Assembly: GCA_012520995.1 (NCBI GenBank) | Contig: JAAYNI010000041.1 | Span: 1 to 37,038, forward strand | Reading direction: 5' to 3' | Length of the DNA: 37,038 bases | Source: Candidatus Rifleibacteriota bacterium | GTDB taxonomy: Bacteria; Muiribacteriota; Ozemobacteria; Ozemobacterales; Ozemobacteraceae | Part shown: positions 23,594-33,237 of the stretch, in pieces | Layout: every line of letters starts with the position of its first letter | Position numbering within the stretch: the first letter of the stretch is position 1 | The notes under the pieces: generated by a model | Database searches by the model: none | Told to the model about the DNA's origin: nothing | Seen by the model: only the letters and a program-made list of their open reading frames with translations | Program-made: the position numbers and the translations under genes

Positions 23594-23682
23594 TTGAATC
23601 CAAACATTCAACTCGCCACACGTCACCCGCCACTCATCACCTGCATACTCGCCCTCTCTGTCTACACCGAGCACTGAGCACT
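23594..23682. repeat. CTCGCCAC dispersed repeat
   Basis: TGAATCCAAACATTCAACTCGCCACACGTCACC and CGCCACTCATCAC are followed by ACCGAGCACTGAGCACTG. The left part matches the TTGAGTCTAAACAATTCAACTCGCCAC boundary found at six other sites. It lies directly upstream of the operon promoter at 23693. No gene is present between 23406 and 23748. Confidence 0.65.
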
Positions 23683-23692
23683 GTTTTTGAGA

Positions 23693-23722
23693 TTGACATA
23701 AGCCTCTCTCTTGCCTTAAAAT
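23693..23722 (+). promoter_or_regulatory. Sigma70-type promoter of the five-gene operon
   Basis: TTGACA (23693-23698) is a consensus -35 box. TAAAAT (23717-23722) follows after 18 bases, or TTAAAA after 17. It is about 27 bases before the TTG start of the first gene and directly after a dispersed repeat, leaving a very short leader. Confidence 0.7.
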
Positions 23723-23748
23723 ATCACTGCTGAAGGGGGGAACCGCAA

Positions 23749-25299
23749 TTGTCTGAAAACAACCCTAATTTTGATATTTCCGTTTATCTGTCGCAAATGC
23801 AAACAGACGAGGAGATCGTCCTCGCAAATTTGGCCTTTGATCCTCCTATGATAGGCAGACAGCTCATAGAAAACCATTTCACCGAAGACGATTTTCAAGG
23901 CTCTCACGCAAACAAAGTATTGCTCTCTGCCATGCTTGAAACATTCGAAGAAAGCGGCAATATTACCTTAGCCGATCTCACAGCAAAACTTTTAAGCAAA
24001 AAGTCAGGAAAAAAAACTCTGCTGGATATTGCAGGAGGCGAAGAAAGAATCAACGGATTAATGATATCCCCTTTCAGCAAAGATGGAGTTCGGCAAGAAG
24101 AAGACATAGAGGAAACCCTTGAACGAATCAGAGCCAGAAATGTCAGGCACTCCGCCAGAAGACACCTGCTGCACTATTCCGAAAGCATGCTCTCAGAGGA
24201 AAAAGACCATCTGGAAATCCTCAACGACTGTATCCGCAAACTCAGAGAAGTTCTGCTGAAAGGCAGTCATACTTACATCAGCACCATAAAGCGCAATTTC
24301 AACGCCATGGAAGAAATGGTGGCAGACAGGCGACTTGCCAACAAGCATTATTTAGGCCTTAAAACCAACTTTCCCCTTTTAATGGATAACCTGAGCGGAT
24401 TCCAAAAAGAATACTATCTAATCACAGCTGGTGCAGGCATGGGCAAATCCACTTTCGCGACTCAGCTAGCTTGGGACTTGGTAACACTGAACCCCTACTT
24501 GAACGTCATTTTCTTCACATTGGATCTGAATCGTTTTGACGTTTTAACAAAAATAACAGCTCAAGCAGGAAAAGTCCCGATAGACTATGTGAAAAACCCT
24601 TTCTCCGTCAGACCCGACCTTGAAGATCAACGCCTAAAAGCCATAGAAGCTGTCAAAAAAGTAGATGACCGCCTTACAATAGTTGACGAATCAACAGGCC
24701 GTCTTTCAATAGATGATATAAAACGCCAAACAAAGAGAATTCGTTTAGAACGCGGCGGCGAAGTCGCAGTCATAATAGATCCCATTTTCAAAATACAGCA
24801 CAAAAACCAGCATGCTATCACTTTCAACGACTCTTCAAATTTTCTCTCCTCAGAACTCAAAAGCCTGAGCGCAGTCGAAGGAGTCACAGTCATAGCTACC
24901 GCAGGCTTGCCGAAAGCAGTAAGCAACAGGCGGCCGGTTAAAGAAGACTTGGCCGAAATAATGGGACTTCTTTATGATCCTTACGCCGTTTTCTTCCTAT
25001 ACTGCGATTACCTTAACGATTTCGAAACACCTTTTCTTGAATGGGAATGGGGCAAAGAAGACAGCTTCATGATTCCAATCACAGAAGCTTTTGTGGCCAA
25101 AAATAAAATGGGACACACAAACGCCAGCATTTTTTTCCGATATTACGAAGCTTATTCCAAGTTCGAAGAATGTGCCCCGCAAGAAGTAGAAAACTATGCA
25201 GCTATGGTGGAAAACCTGGCCAAATACAAAGAATACAAAGACCTGCGTAAAAATGACCCGGCAGGCGACAGTGACTACATTAGGAAAGAAGAGTTCTGA
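23749..25299 (+). CDS. DnaB-family RecA-like ATPase, divergent
   Basis: The 516-residue protein has an N-terminal helical domain like the DnaB N-domain (residues about 15-110, QTDEEIVLANLAFDPPMIG), a linker helix and a RecA-like core. Walker A is AGAGMGKST (227-235, Lys233) and Walker B ends at Asp344 (VAVIIDP). The C-terminal AKNKMGHTNASIFFRYYEAY and SKFEE correspond to the DnaB KNRNGPTG and YTRFE block. Loops differ strongly from replicative DnaB and the context is a signalling/scaffold operon, so it is likely a specialised paralogue rather than the replicative helicase. It starts at TTG 23749 with AGGGGGG 8 bases upstream. Two bases separate it from the TPR gene. Confidence 0.8.
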   Translation: MSENNPNFDISVYLSQMQTDEEIVLANLAFDPPMIGRQLIENHFTEDDFQGSHANKVLLSAMLETFEESGNITLADLTAKLLSKKSGKKTLLDIAGGEERINGLMISPFSKDGVRQEEDIEETLERIRARNVRHSARRHLLHYSESMLSEEKDHLEILNDCIRKLREVLLKGSHTYISTIKRNFNAMEEMVADRRLANKHYLGLKTNFPLLMDNLSGFQKEYYLITAGAGMGKSTFATQLAWDLVTLNPYLNVIFFTLDLNRFDVLTKITAQAGKVPIDYVKNPFSVRPDLEDQRLKAIEAVKKVDDRLTIVDESTGRLSIDDIKRQTKRIRLERGGEVAVIIDPIFKIQHKNQHAITFNDSSNFLSSELKSLSAVEGVTVIATAGLPKAVSNRRPVKEDLAEIMGLLYDPYAVFFLYCDYLNDFETPFLEWEWGKEDSFMIPITEAFVAKNKMGHTNASIFFRYYEAYSKFEECAPQEVENYAAMVENLAKYKEYKDLRKNDPAGDSDYIRKEEF

Positions 25300-25301
25300 C
25301 A

Positions 25302-27191
25302 ATGCACACCACTGAAGTAGAAATGCTTTTGGAAAAAGCGGCAAAAGCCCAAGAAAATGGCAGCGTAGAGCTTGCCGTTATTGAATACGAAAAGCTGCTG
25401 GAAATAAACCCTGACGAGCTGGATGCTCTAAGAAACCTTGCAAAGCTCTACAGCTTCAAGGATCAGCCACGCAAATCCGCAGAGCTTCTAATAAAAGCAG
25501 CCAAAGTTGCCCCCGACAATCCTGAAGTTCTCACTTCCGCAGGAGAAATTTTGGCAAAACTCGGCAACTACGAAGAAGCGCTTGAACATTATAAAGAGGC
25601 GGAAATACTGCGTCCCGATGATATTTACATAAACAGGTCAATAGCCAATATTTACAGAGCTATGGGCAAGTTCAAAGATGCAGCCGCCAAACTGCTCTCA
25701 AAACCGGATGCTCTCAAAACCGACTATGACGAACTGCTTGAACTTGCGGGAGATCTCAAGATGCTCGCCAGATACGAACAAGCTCTTGAGCTGTTTCAAG
25801 ACGCATCAACCTTGAGACCCGATGAACTGCCTCCTCTCAAAGGCATCTACGACTGCCAAATAAAACTGGGCAACAAAGACAAAGCCACAGCCGCATTAAA
25901 AAAAGCCGTATTGCTTAAGAGAAACGATCAAACCATTATAGCCAAACTTGCCGAAACTTATGCAACAGACGGCCAATTCGCAGAGGCTGCAAAAACCCTT
26001 AAAGACGGCATAGAAAATATAGGAGACGCTCCCATTCTCAAGCAGAAATTGGAAGAAATCTCCAGAAGATTGCCCGTTCTCAAAAAGAAGAATGCTCCGA
26101 GCTTGCAGATCGGCGAAGAAGTATGCGAGACGGAAGTCTTTGACATACTTGACTCGCTATACGCAGGCGATATCGTTCCCAAAAGAGCCCTCTACGAACT
26201 GGAAATGCTAAGACATAAGCATCCTGGCGACTCACTGGTCGTAAGAGAGCTGGCTGCTCTTTATTTGCAATCAGGCGCGGCTGACAGAGCTGCGGAAATT
26301 TATTCGGAGCTGGTCTTGACCTATCCGGTCATACCAAAATTCAGAGTAGATCTCTCCAGAGCTTTGGCCGCATCCGGTGACATAGACGCAGCCACAGCAA
26401 CCATCACCTCGGCAAAAGAAGAACTTGGAAATCTCCATGAACTTGAAATAGCCCATATAGAGCTTTGTATTCTCAACCGCAATATGCCGGAAGCCGACCG
26501 CAGACTTGAAGCCTACCTGAACGAATTGCCTGACGACCCCCACGCCCTTTTTCTCTATGCCTACACAGCTCTCAGGCGCGGCAAATTCCGCATATCCGAG
26601 ATGTCTTTCGAAAAGATTCTTACTCTGGGCAAACAAGACGAAGAAGTCTTGCTCTGGTATTCAAGACTCGCTTTGCTTACGGGCGAGCACGACAAAGCCA
26701 TCAAAGCATGGAGAACTCTTGACGACGGTTTCACAAGTCTTGTGGAAGTAGTTTCCGTAGCAGAACTCCTTATAGCTGCAGGACGATTTGACGAAGTTCC
26801 CGCAGAACTCGCCAAAATCGGAGAATATGCTCCAAACTTTATAGAAGATCATCTGCTTTTTGCAAAAGCCTTCTTTTATGCCGCCGATTTCAATACTTCC
26901 CAGAAAGAGCTGGAATTTGTTTTAAAAATGTCAAACGAACATCCTGAAGCCCTTGCCATGGCAGCTATTTCAGCTCTTATAAAATTCAAGGTCGCAAAAT
27001 TTTCAGTCTGCTGGAGACAAGCCTTACAAATAGACTCTCTCTACGCAATACTGCCCTTCGTAGTATTGAAAGAAACCCTTGGCTTTTCCCATCGCGAAAA
27101 AATCAAAAATGAAATCAGAAAAATGCTTCGCATAGCGACACTGCCTCAAGTAGCCAGAGAACGTCTCATGGCCTTGGGCGATATTTTTTAA
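25302..27191 (+). CDS. TPR-repeat scaffold protein
   Basis: The 629-residue protein is built almost entirely of tetratricopeptide repeats. Clear units include NGSVELAVIEYEKLLEINPD (about 18-37), LGNYEEALEHYKEAEILRPD (about 87-106), LARYEQALELFQDASTLRPD (about 156-175), TDGQFAEAAKTLKDGIENIG (about 222-241) and more in the C-terminal half. No signal peptide or membrane segment is seen, so it is cytoplasmic. It is the second gene of the operon, starting two bases after the ATPase stop. It probably holds partners of the ATPase or the FHA protein together. No enzymatic motif is present. Confidence 0.85.
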   Translation: MHTTEVEMLLEKAAKAQENGSVELAVIEYEKLLEINPDELDALRNLAKLYSFKDQPRKSAELLIKAAKVAPDNPEVLTSAGEILAKLGNYEEALEHYKEAEILRPDDIYINRSIANIYRAMGKFKDAAAKLLSKPDALKTDYDELLELAGDLKMLARYEQALELFQDASTLRPDELPPLKGIYDCQIKLGNKDKATAALKKAVLLKRNDQTIIAKLAETYATDGQFAEAAKTLKDGIENIGDAPILKQKLEEISRRLPVLKKKNAPSLQIGEEVCETEVFDILDSLYAGDIVPKRALYELEMLRHKHPGDSLVVRELAALYLQSGAADRAAEIYSELVLTYPVIPKFRVDLSRALAASGDIDAATATITSAKEELGNLHELEIAHIELCILNRNMPEADRRLEAYLNELPDDPHALFLYAYTALRRGKFRISEMSFEKILTLGKQDEEVLLWYSRLALLTGEHDKAIKAWRTLDDGFTSLVEVVSVAELLIAAGRFDEVPAELAKIGEYAPNFIEDHLLFAKAFFYAADFNTSQKELEFVLKMSNEHPEALAMAAISALIKFKVAKFSVCWRQALQIDSLYAILPFVVLKETLGFSHREKIKNEIRKMLRIATLPQVARERLMALGDIF

Positions 27192-27224
27192 AAACTCGCA
27201 AAACAAAAAAAAACATAGCTAATC

Positions 27225-28562
27225 ATGAAAAAAAACAAACTAAAATTAGACCCAAAAAACAAAGAGCTTCTCGCAAAAGCTCTCAAAGATGCCGAAAAAC
27301 TGAACAAAAAATCTGCCAGAACCTTTATTACAAACTTCATAGATCTGGGAGGCTACTCAGTGGCGGTATTGCTGGACAGTCTCCATCTAATGCCCTCTCA
27401 TATGAGAAAATATGCGCTGGAAAACCTCAGCTACTTTTTTCTGTATGGCGGCTCCCACACAAAGAAACTTTTAAAAAGACTTATAATCGCGATAAAACGC
27501 TCAAAACCCTATTACAGACCTCAAGTCTTGGCAATGCTGGCAGACCTGCTATTCAGATCTCAATTCGAATGCTCGGATAAAAGAGCTTTGAGAATAGCCA
27601 ACAGCCTAAGCAGCGAAATAGAATCGCAATTCCGAAAAAGCACGAAACTCAGCCAAGCCGCAGCTCCCTTGGCATTTGCCTACAGGGCGGAACTGGAGTT
27701 CCTGCTGCCTCACATGCTGAAAGCCCTCAACAATTCTCTTAGCCAAGAAAGCTCCTTCTCTGAATACCTTTTTATTGAAGACGCAATTACAGGCATACAA
27801 AACATAGGCGGCAAAGAACTTCTCAAGTTTTTGGCCAATCCGACCTCAAAACAAGCCCTGGTTCACTTGAAAATGGCTTGGCGCAACCGCGATCCCGACC
27901 TTCTGAAGAAAATACTCAGAATAGCCAAACAACTAAGCGAAGATTTCCCTAAAGCTCTTGTCTCCTTCGCCTCCCAATCCGAAATGGCCGTTTCTTTCTA
28001 TCCTTTCCTGACAGAAGCAGCCGAAAGCGAAGAGCCTGAAGTGGCCTCAATGGCAAAAAAAGCCCTCCAAAAAGACATGGAAAGCAATTTCTCCATGCTC
28101 GCTTCCTGCCTAAATGAAGAATCTCCTGAAGCCAGAATCGTCGCCATCAACTCTATGAGCGGATTCCCAAAAGAGCTTTCAGGCGAACTGCTAACAGCCG
28201 TTGCAGGAAATATAAAGGAACCCTTCTCTGTCAGAGTTGCAGCCATAGAAGCTCTTTATTATCAGAAAAATGCTAATGCTATCGAAAAAATATTAACATT
28301 ACCGGAAATTCCGCCGCAAATTAAATCCAGAGCCAAAGTCTATCATGCAATGGCAAAACCTCGCAAATCTGCTATTAAAACTCTGACAAAATACTATTTA
28401 AACTCCCCGAAAAATGAAGCGGACGATCTGGAATTCTACTTATCAACATATTCTGCGCGAAGCGATTTGCCCTACTTAAACAAATTAGCTGAAACACTGC
28501 CGATACAAAACAAGAGCAGAATAGAGAAAATCATTTCCTCTGCAAAAGGAAGAAACAAATGA
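27225..28562 (+). CDS. HEAT-like helical-repeat protein
   Basis: The 445-residue, Lys-rich, all-helical protein has paired helices of about 30-40 residues through its length (for example YYRPQVLAMLADLLFRSQ, EEPEVASMAKKALQKDM, ESPEARIVAINSMSGFP, PFSVRVAAIEALYYQKN), as in HEAT or PBS-lyase repeats. It has no signal peptide. Such solenoids bind proteins; no catalytic residues are evident. ATG 27225 follows a 33-base gap without a clear Shine-Dalgarno site. The 3' end overlaps the next gene by 4 bp. It is the third gene of the operon. No specific family name is recognised. Confidence 0.72.
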   Translation: MKKNKLKLDPKNKELLAKALKDAEKLNKKSARTFITNFIDLGGYSVAVLLDSLHLMPSHMRKYALENLSYFFLYGGSHTKKLLKRLIIAIKRSKPYYRPQVLAMLADLLFRSQFECSDKRALRIANSLSSEIESQFRKSTKLSQAAAPLAFAYRAELEFLLPHMLKALNNSLSQESSFSEYLFIEDAITGIQNIGGKELLKFLANPTSKQALVHLKMAWRNRDPDLLKKILRIAKQLSEDFPKALVSFASQSEMAVSFYPFLTEAAESEEPEVASMAKKALQKDMESNFSMLASCLNEESPEARIVAINSMSGFPKELSGELLTAVAGNIKEPFSVRVAAIEALYYQKNANAIEKILTLPEIPPQIKSRAKVYHAMAKPRKSAIKTLTKYYLNSPKNEADDLEFYLSTYSARSDLPYLNKLAETLPIQNKSRIEKIISSAKGRNK

Positions 28563-29998
28563 AGATTTCTATTACTGACAAACAAGGAAACGTTCTATAC
28601 GAAGGAAGCCCGAAACTCACCGACGACGGCATCACAATAGGCACCTCGCCTGATGCCGGAATAAGAATAACAAAAATGGGCATAGCATCTGAACAGATAC
28701 GCCTCAGATTTAACTCGGAAGGCGATTTGACACTCCATGATATACAGAGTCCTTTCGGGACAAAAGTCGACGGCAAAACAATAAAACCCGGATTCATAAC
28801 CGTTATTCCGGAAGAGTGCATCATAGAAATGTCAGAGGATGTCTTCGTGACCCTTTCCAAAGAAGCAAGCGTCACATCAGAAAAAAATTATTCCGAAACA
28901 TTCTTTCCATATTTTCTGGCGAGAAACGAAACCTATGTGCGCGAAGCTTTTGATGACATAAGAACAAAGATTCCGCGCGACTATTATTACGCTCTCTCAT
29001 CTCTTGAAGGCGAGCTGGTCGGAAAAATAAGAGAACTTTCGGCAGTTCTGGATATAAGTTATGCCATAAACGCCATAGCCAGTTTCTCAAGACTTTTAGA
29101 TTTCACTCTGGAAATGTCCTTAGCCGTCACTGGCGCCGAAAGAGCATTAGTATTGCTCTTCAACGAAGATCTTAACAGGCTTGAGCCGGCAGCGGACATG
29201 AATTTCTCTCAAAAAGACATAAACAGAGAAATGAGAGCAATCTGGCCGATAATCAAAAAAACTTTCGAAACCGGAACCGCAGCAATCGGACCCGCCAGAA
29301 ATTTTCCCTCGGACAGCCCTTCAACAACATTAGCAGAAACAGGCATAGAGTCAATCGCCGTTTTGCCCCTGCAAGAATTTTCCGCGATAATAGGCGTTCT
29401 TTACATTGACTCAAAGCAATTGTCTCCTTTGCTCACGGTCAAGTCAGAACAGCTCCTCAAGGTTTTCGCATCACAAGCCACCACAGCTATAACCAGAGCC
29501 AAACTTCTGCACGAGGCCACTGCGGATCCTGTTACAGGAGCAGCCAACCAAACATTTCTTATGCGCCGCCTCGCAGAAGAATACCATCGAGCAATTCGCC
29601 ACGAAACCCCTCTTTGCGTTCTCTTGGGCGAGATCGACGGTTTTTCCTCCATGGAGAGAATATACGGACAAGCAGGAGTAAAGCGTCTGCTGAAAAACAT
29701 CGCGGCTATTATAGCAGGCGAAATGAGAATACATGATTTGGCAGCCAGGACAAGAAACGATCTTATGGCAATAATTCTCCCCGAAACGCCTCTGGAAGGC
29801 GCAAAAACAGTAGCGGAAAAACTGAGAAAAACAATTGCCAACACAAGATTCAGAGTAGGCGACAGCTCTGTCGGATTGACTATGTCTTTCGGAACTGCCA
29901 TATTGCTAAAGTCGGCAAAAAAACCCTCAGATCTCCTCACTATGGCCTCAAAATCTCTTGAAAGAGCCAAAGAACTGGGCGGAAACAGAGTCATATAA
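28559..29998 (+). CDS. FHA-GAF-degenerate GGDEF protein
   Basis: The 479-residue cytoplasmic protein has an FHA-like domain (1-100, DDGITIGTSPDAGIRI, SPFGTKVDG), a GAF domain (about 175-320) and a C-terminal GGDEF-fold domain (about 322-479, beginning ADPVTGAANQTFLMRRL). The catalytic GGDEF is replaced by RNDLM (399-403), and the Mg-binding Asp and substrate Asn-Asp of the usual DIDxFKxxND are replaced in EIDGFSSMERIYG. RIHD (390-393) remains exactly five residues before the motif, which is the I-site spacing. So it is probably not a cyclase but may bind c-di-GMP. The FHA domain would read phosphothreonine; no Ser/Thr kinase is in the window. It starts with ATGA overlap. Confidence 0.87.
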   Translation: MKISITDKQGNVLYEGSPKLTDDGITIGTSPDAGIRITKMGIASEQIRLRFNSEGDLTLHDIQSPFGTKVDGKTIKPGFITVIPEECIIEMSEDVFVTLSKEASVTSEKNYSETFFPYFLARNETYVREAFDDIRTKIPRDYYYALSSLEGELVGKIRELSAVLDISYAINAIASFSRLLDFTLEMSLAVTGAERALVLLFNEDLNRLEPAADMNFSQKDINREMRAIWPIIKKTFETGTAAIGPARNFPSDSPSTTLAETGIESIAVLPLQEFSAIIGVLYIDSKQLSPLLTVKSEQLLKVFASQATTAITRAKLLHEATADPVTGAANQTFLMRRLAEEYHRAIRHETPLCVLLGEIDGFSSMERIYGQAGVKRLLKNIAAIIAGEMRIHDLAARTRNDLMAIILPETPLEGAKTVAEKLRKTIANTRFRVGDSSVGLTMSFGTAILLKSAKKPSDLLTMASKSLERAKELGGNRVI

Positions 29999-30016
29999 AA
30001 AAGTGAGAAAGAAAAC

Positions 30017-31636
30017 ATGCTGGACAACAAAAAATTAAACGAATTAGAAAAACTCATAGGAATTAAAACGCCGCAAACTCCTAAAGGCGGCATAGAAAAC
30101 TTGGCAAAAGATATAGTCAAAGGAGCCGACAAAAAACAAAATTCTCAAACCGAGACTCCTCACGACCGTTACTGGGAAATCCAGAAACTTTTCATAGCCA
30201 TGCACGACAAGCATGGAAAAGACTTCGCCTTTTTCCTCGCAGATCTCCTAGACATATTAATCGACGGAGAAATGCAGCATAAATTTGTCATGGAGATGTT
30301 CGACGCAAAAACAAAAAACATGAAACAGATAGCAGCAAAAGCTGCTGACGGAACCTCTCAAGAAAAAGAGCGAGCCAGAAAACTGCTCAACCAGACGATG
30401 CAAATAGCGAAAGCTGAAGTTGGCGGCAGCAAAAGAGTTTTCACAACACATTTCATAAAGAGAAAACGCCTTATTACAGAAATCTTTTTAAACACTCTGG
30501 AATATGAAACCTGCAAAAAGCTGATTAAACATATAGAAAACACCTGCTCAGAAATACTCGAAGATGAAATTCCTGAAACCAGGGAAAAACGCTTGGAAAC
30601 CCTGAACGAAATACTCGACAATCTCCGCTACGAAACATGTGAGAAGGATGTCTACAAAATATGGGCTATTCTGGATGCAGACAATTTTAAATATCTTGAA
30701 GAAGTCTTCTTCAAGAGCAAAGAAATCTACCTCGTAAGACCCGATTTTTATGATGACTTGGATAAAACCTACAGAGAAGGCAAAAATCTTATAAAACTGC
30801 TCCTTAAAGATCTTGAGGATTCGGAAGACCTGGACTCCGCAAAACAAGAGATTTATATTTCCTACTTGCAGGATATCAGAGACATATACACGCATCATCA
30901 CTTCGTGCTTAAGCACTACTACTCTACCAGACCTAGAAAAAGCAAAAAAGAGCTGGAGGATGAAACAGACGAGTTCAATGAAAAAATTTCCGAACTTCGC
31001 GAGCAAATAGCAGAAATGCGCGAAGAAAACGAAGAACTTCAAATTTCCTGCGATCAAGCAAAAGCTTCGGAAAGATTCTGCAAAGCCGAATGTGCCGACT
31101 TGGAGCAAAAACTCAAAAAATATAATCCGGGAGAAGTCAGAAAACAGCTGAATTCGGCAGAAGCCAAAGTCAACGCCATGGAAAAAGAGCTTAAAGCAAC
31201 CCTCCTGGAAGATGCCGAGTTGAGAACAGACTTCATGGAGCTGGCCGAAGAAAACCAAAAGCTGCTTGAAGAACTCCAAAACCTTAACGCCTTGCCCGAT
31301 GAATCAGCATACTCAGTCAATGATATGCTGAAAAACAAAAGAGTCGTAATTTTCGGAGGCGTAGGAAGAGATCACTATGCCGCAGTCCTGAAAGAAGCTG
31401 GAGTAAAATACGAAGACTACGAATGGTATGACGGCTACCACACGATCAGCCAAGCCAGAACAGCTGAAATAGTCGGAAGAGCCGATTTAATAGTAGTAGT
31501 CACAAGCTATGCCGGACATCTCCTTCTTTACCAAGTAAGACCCTGCATAGAAAAACACCAGCTTTTCCTGAAAATTCACAGCAGCGGCGCAGGCTCGCTC
31601 AAAAAAGAAATAAGAAACCACTATTCAAAAAAATAA
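30017..31636 (+). CDS. Coiled-coil protein with C-terminal DUF2325 domain
   Basis: The 539-residue protein has an N-terminal helical region (1-300) of unknown type, a long coiled coil (about 308-420, KISELREQIAEMREENEELQ) and a C-terminal DUF2325 Rossmann-like domain (about 436-535). The latter shows KRVVIFGGVGRDHYAAVLKE, GYHTISQARTAEIVGRADLI and SSGAGSLKKEI. DUF2325 has no settled function; the GGVGRDH loop looks like a nucleotide or phosphate binding turn. It is the last gene of the five-gene operon, 18 bases after the FHA gene. Enolase follows 108 bases later with its own promoter. No membrane segment is present. Confidence 0.8.
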   Translation: MLDNKKLNELEKLIGIKTPQTPKGGIENLAKDIVKGADKKQNSQTETPHDRYWEIQKLFIAMHDKHGKDFAFFLADLLDILIDGEMQHKFVMEMFDAKTKNMKQIAAKAADGTSQEKERARKLLNQTMQIAKAEVGGSKRVFTTHFIKRKRLITEIFLNTLEYETCKKLIKHIENTCSEILEDEIPETREKRLETLNEILDNLRYETCEKDVYKIWAILDADNFKYLEEVFFKSKEIYLVRPDFYDDLDKTYREGKNLIKLLLKDLEDSEDLDSAKQEIYISYLQDIRDIYTHHHFVLKHYYSTRPRKSKKELEDETDEFNEKISELREQIAEMREENEELQISCDQAKASERFCKAECADLEQKLKKYNPGEVRKQLNSAEAKVNAMEKELKATLLEDAELRTDFMELAEENQKLLEELQNLNALPDESAYSVNDMLKNKRVVIFGGVGRDHYAAVLKEAGVKYEDYEWYDGYHTISQARTAEIVGRADLIVVVTSYAGHLLLYQVRPCIEKHQLFLKIHSSGAGSLKKEIRNHYSKK

Positions 31637-31674
31637 CCCTTTTCCGCGCTTATCATAGCAAGGAAAAGCCAAGC

Positions 31675-31703
31675 TTTAAAACTTTAGAAACTTGTGATAG
31701 AAT
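31675..31703 (+). promoter_or_regulatory. Probable promoter of eno
   Basis: TTTAAA (31675-31680) and TAGAAT (31698-31703) are separated by 17 bases, about 42 bases before the eno start. The -35 box is weak. It is the best pair in the 108-base gap, and no terminator is visible between the operon and eno, so readthrough is also possible. Confidence 0.4.
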
Positions 31704-31732
31704 CCCATTGTCGGATTTCTATACAGCAATAA

Positions 31733-33052
<1,320 letters not shown>

Positions 33053-33062
33053 AACTGTCTTA

Positions 33063-33103
33063 AAAAGAGACCTTGTGCCTAATAACGGCGCCAGGTCTCT
33101 TTT
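33063..33103 (+). terminator. Rho-independent terminator of eno
   Basis: AAAAGAGACCT (33063-33073) pairs perfectly with AGGTCTCTTTT (33093-33103). An inner GTGCC/GGCGC pairing extends the stem within the 19-base loop. The stem ends in T residues and works in both directions in principle. It starts 10 bases after the eno stop. Confidence 0.9.
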
Positions 33104-33180
33104 CAGATTAAATACCCTCCAGGCTTGCACTTTTAAACTTTTAATAGCTAATAGATTTTTATTGGTCTCAGAAACTAATC

Positions 33181-33208
33181 CGGCTGTATTTTCCAAAAAT
33201 CACAGCCG
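33181..33208 (+). other. Leader hairpin before the TPR/peptidase-MA-like gene
   Basis: CGGCTGT (33181-33187) pairs with ACAGCCG (33202-33208), with an inner ATTTT/AAAAT pairing. It is 30 bases before the TTG start and has no T-run after it. It could be a leader structure or a relic. Function is unknown. Confidence 0.3.
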
Positions 33209-33237
33209 CTTGACTTGGGTTCAAAGGAAGAGAAGCT

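Noticed and set aside
28559-29998. Calling the FHA-GAF-GGDEF protein an active diguanylate cyclase
   Set aside because: GGDEF reads RNDLM and the metal-binding and substrate residues are lost.
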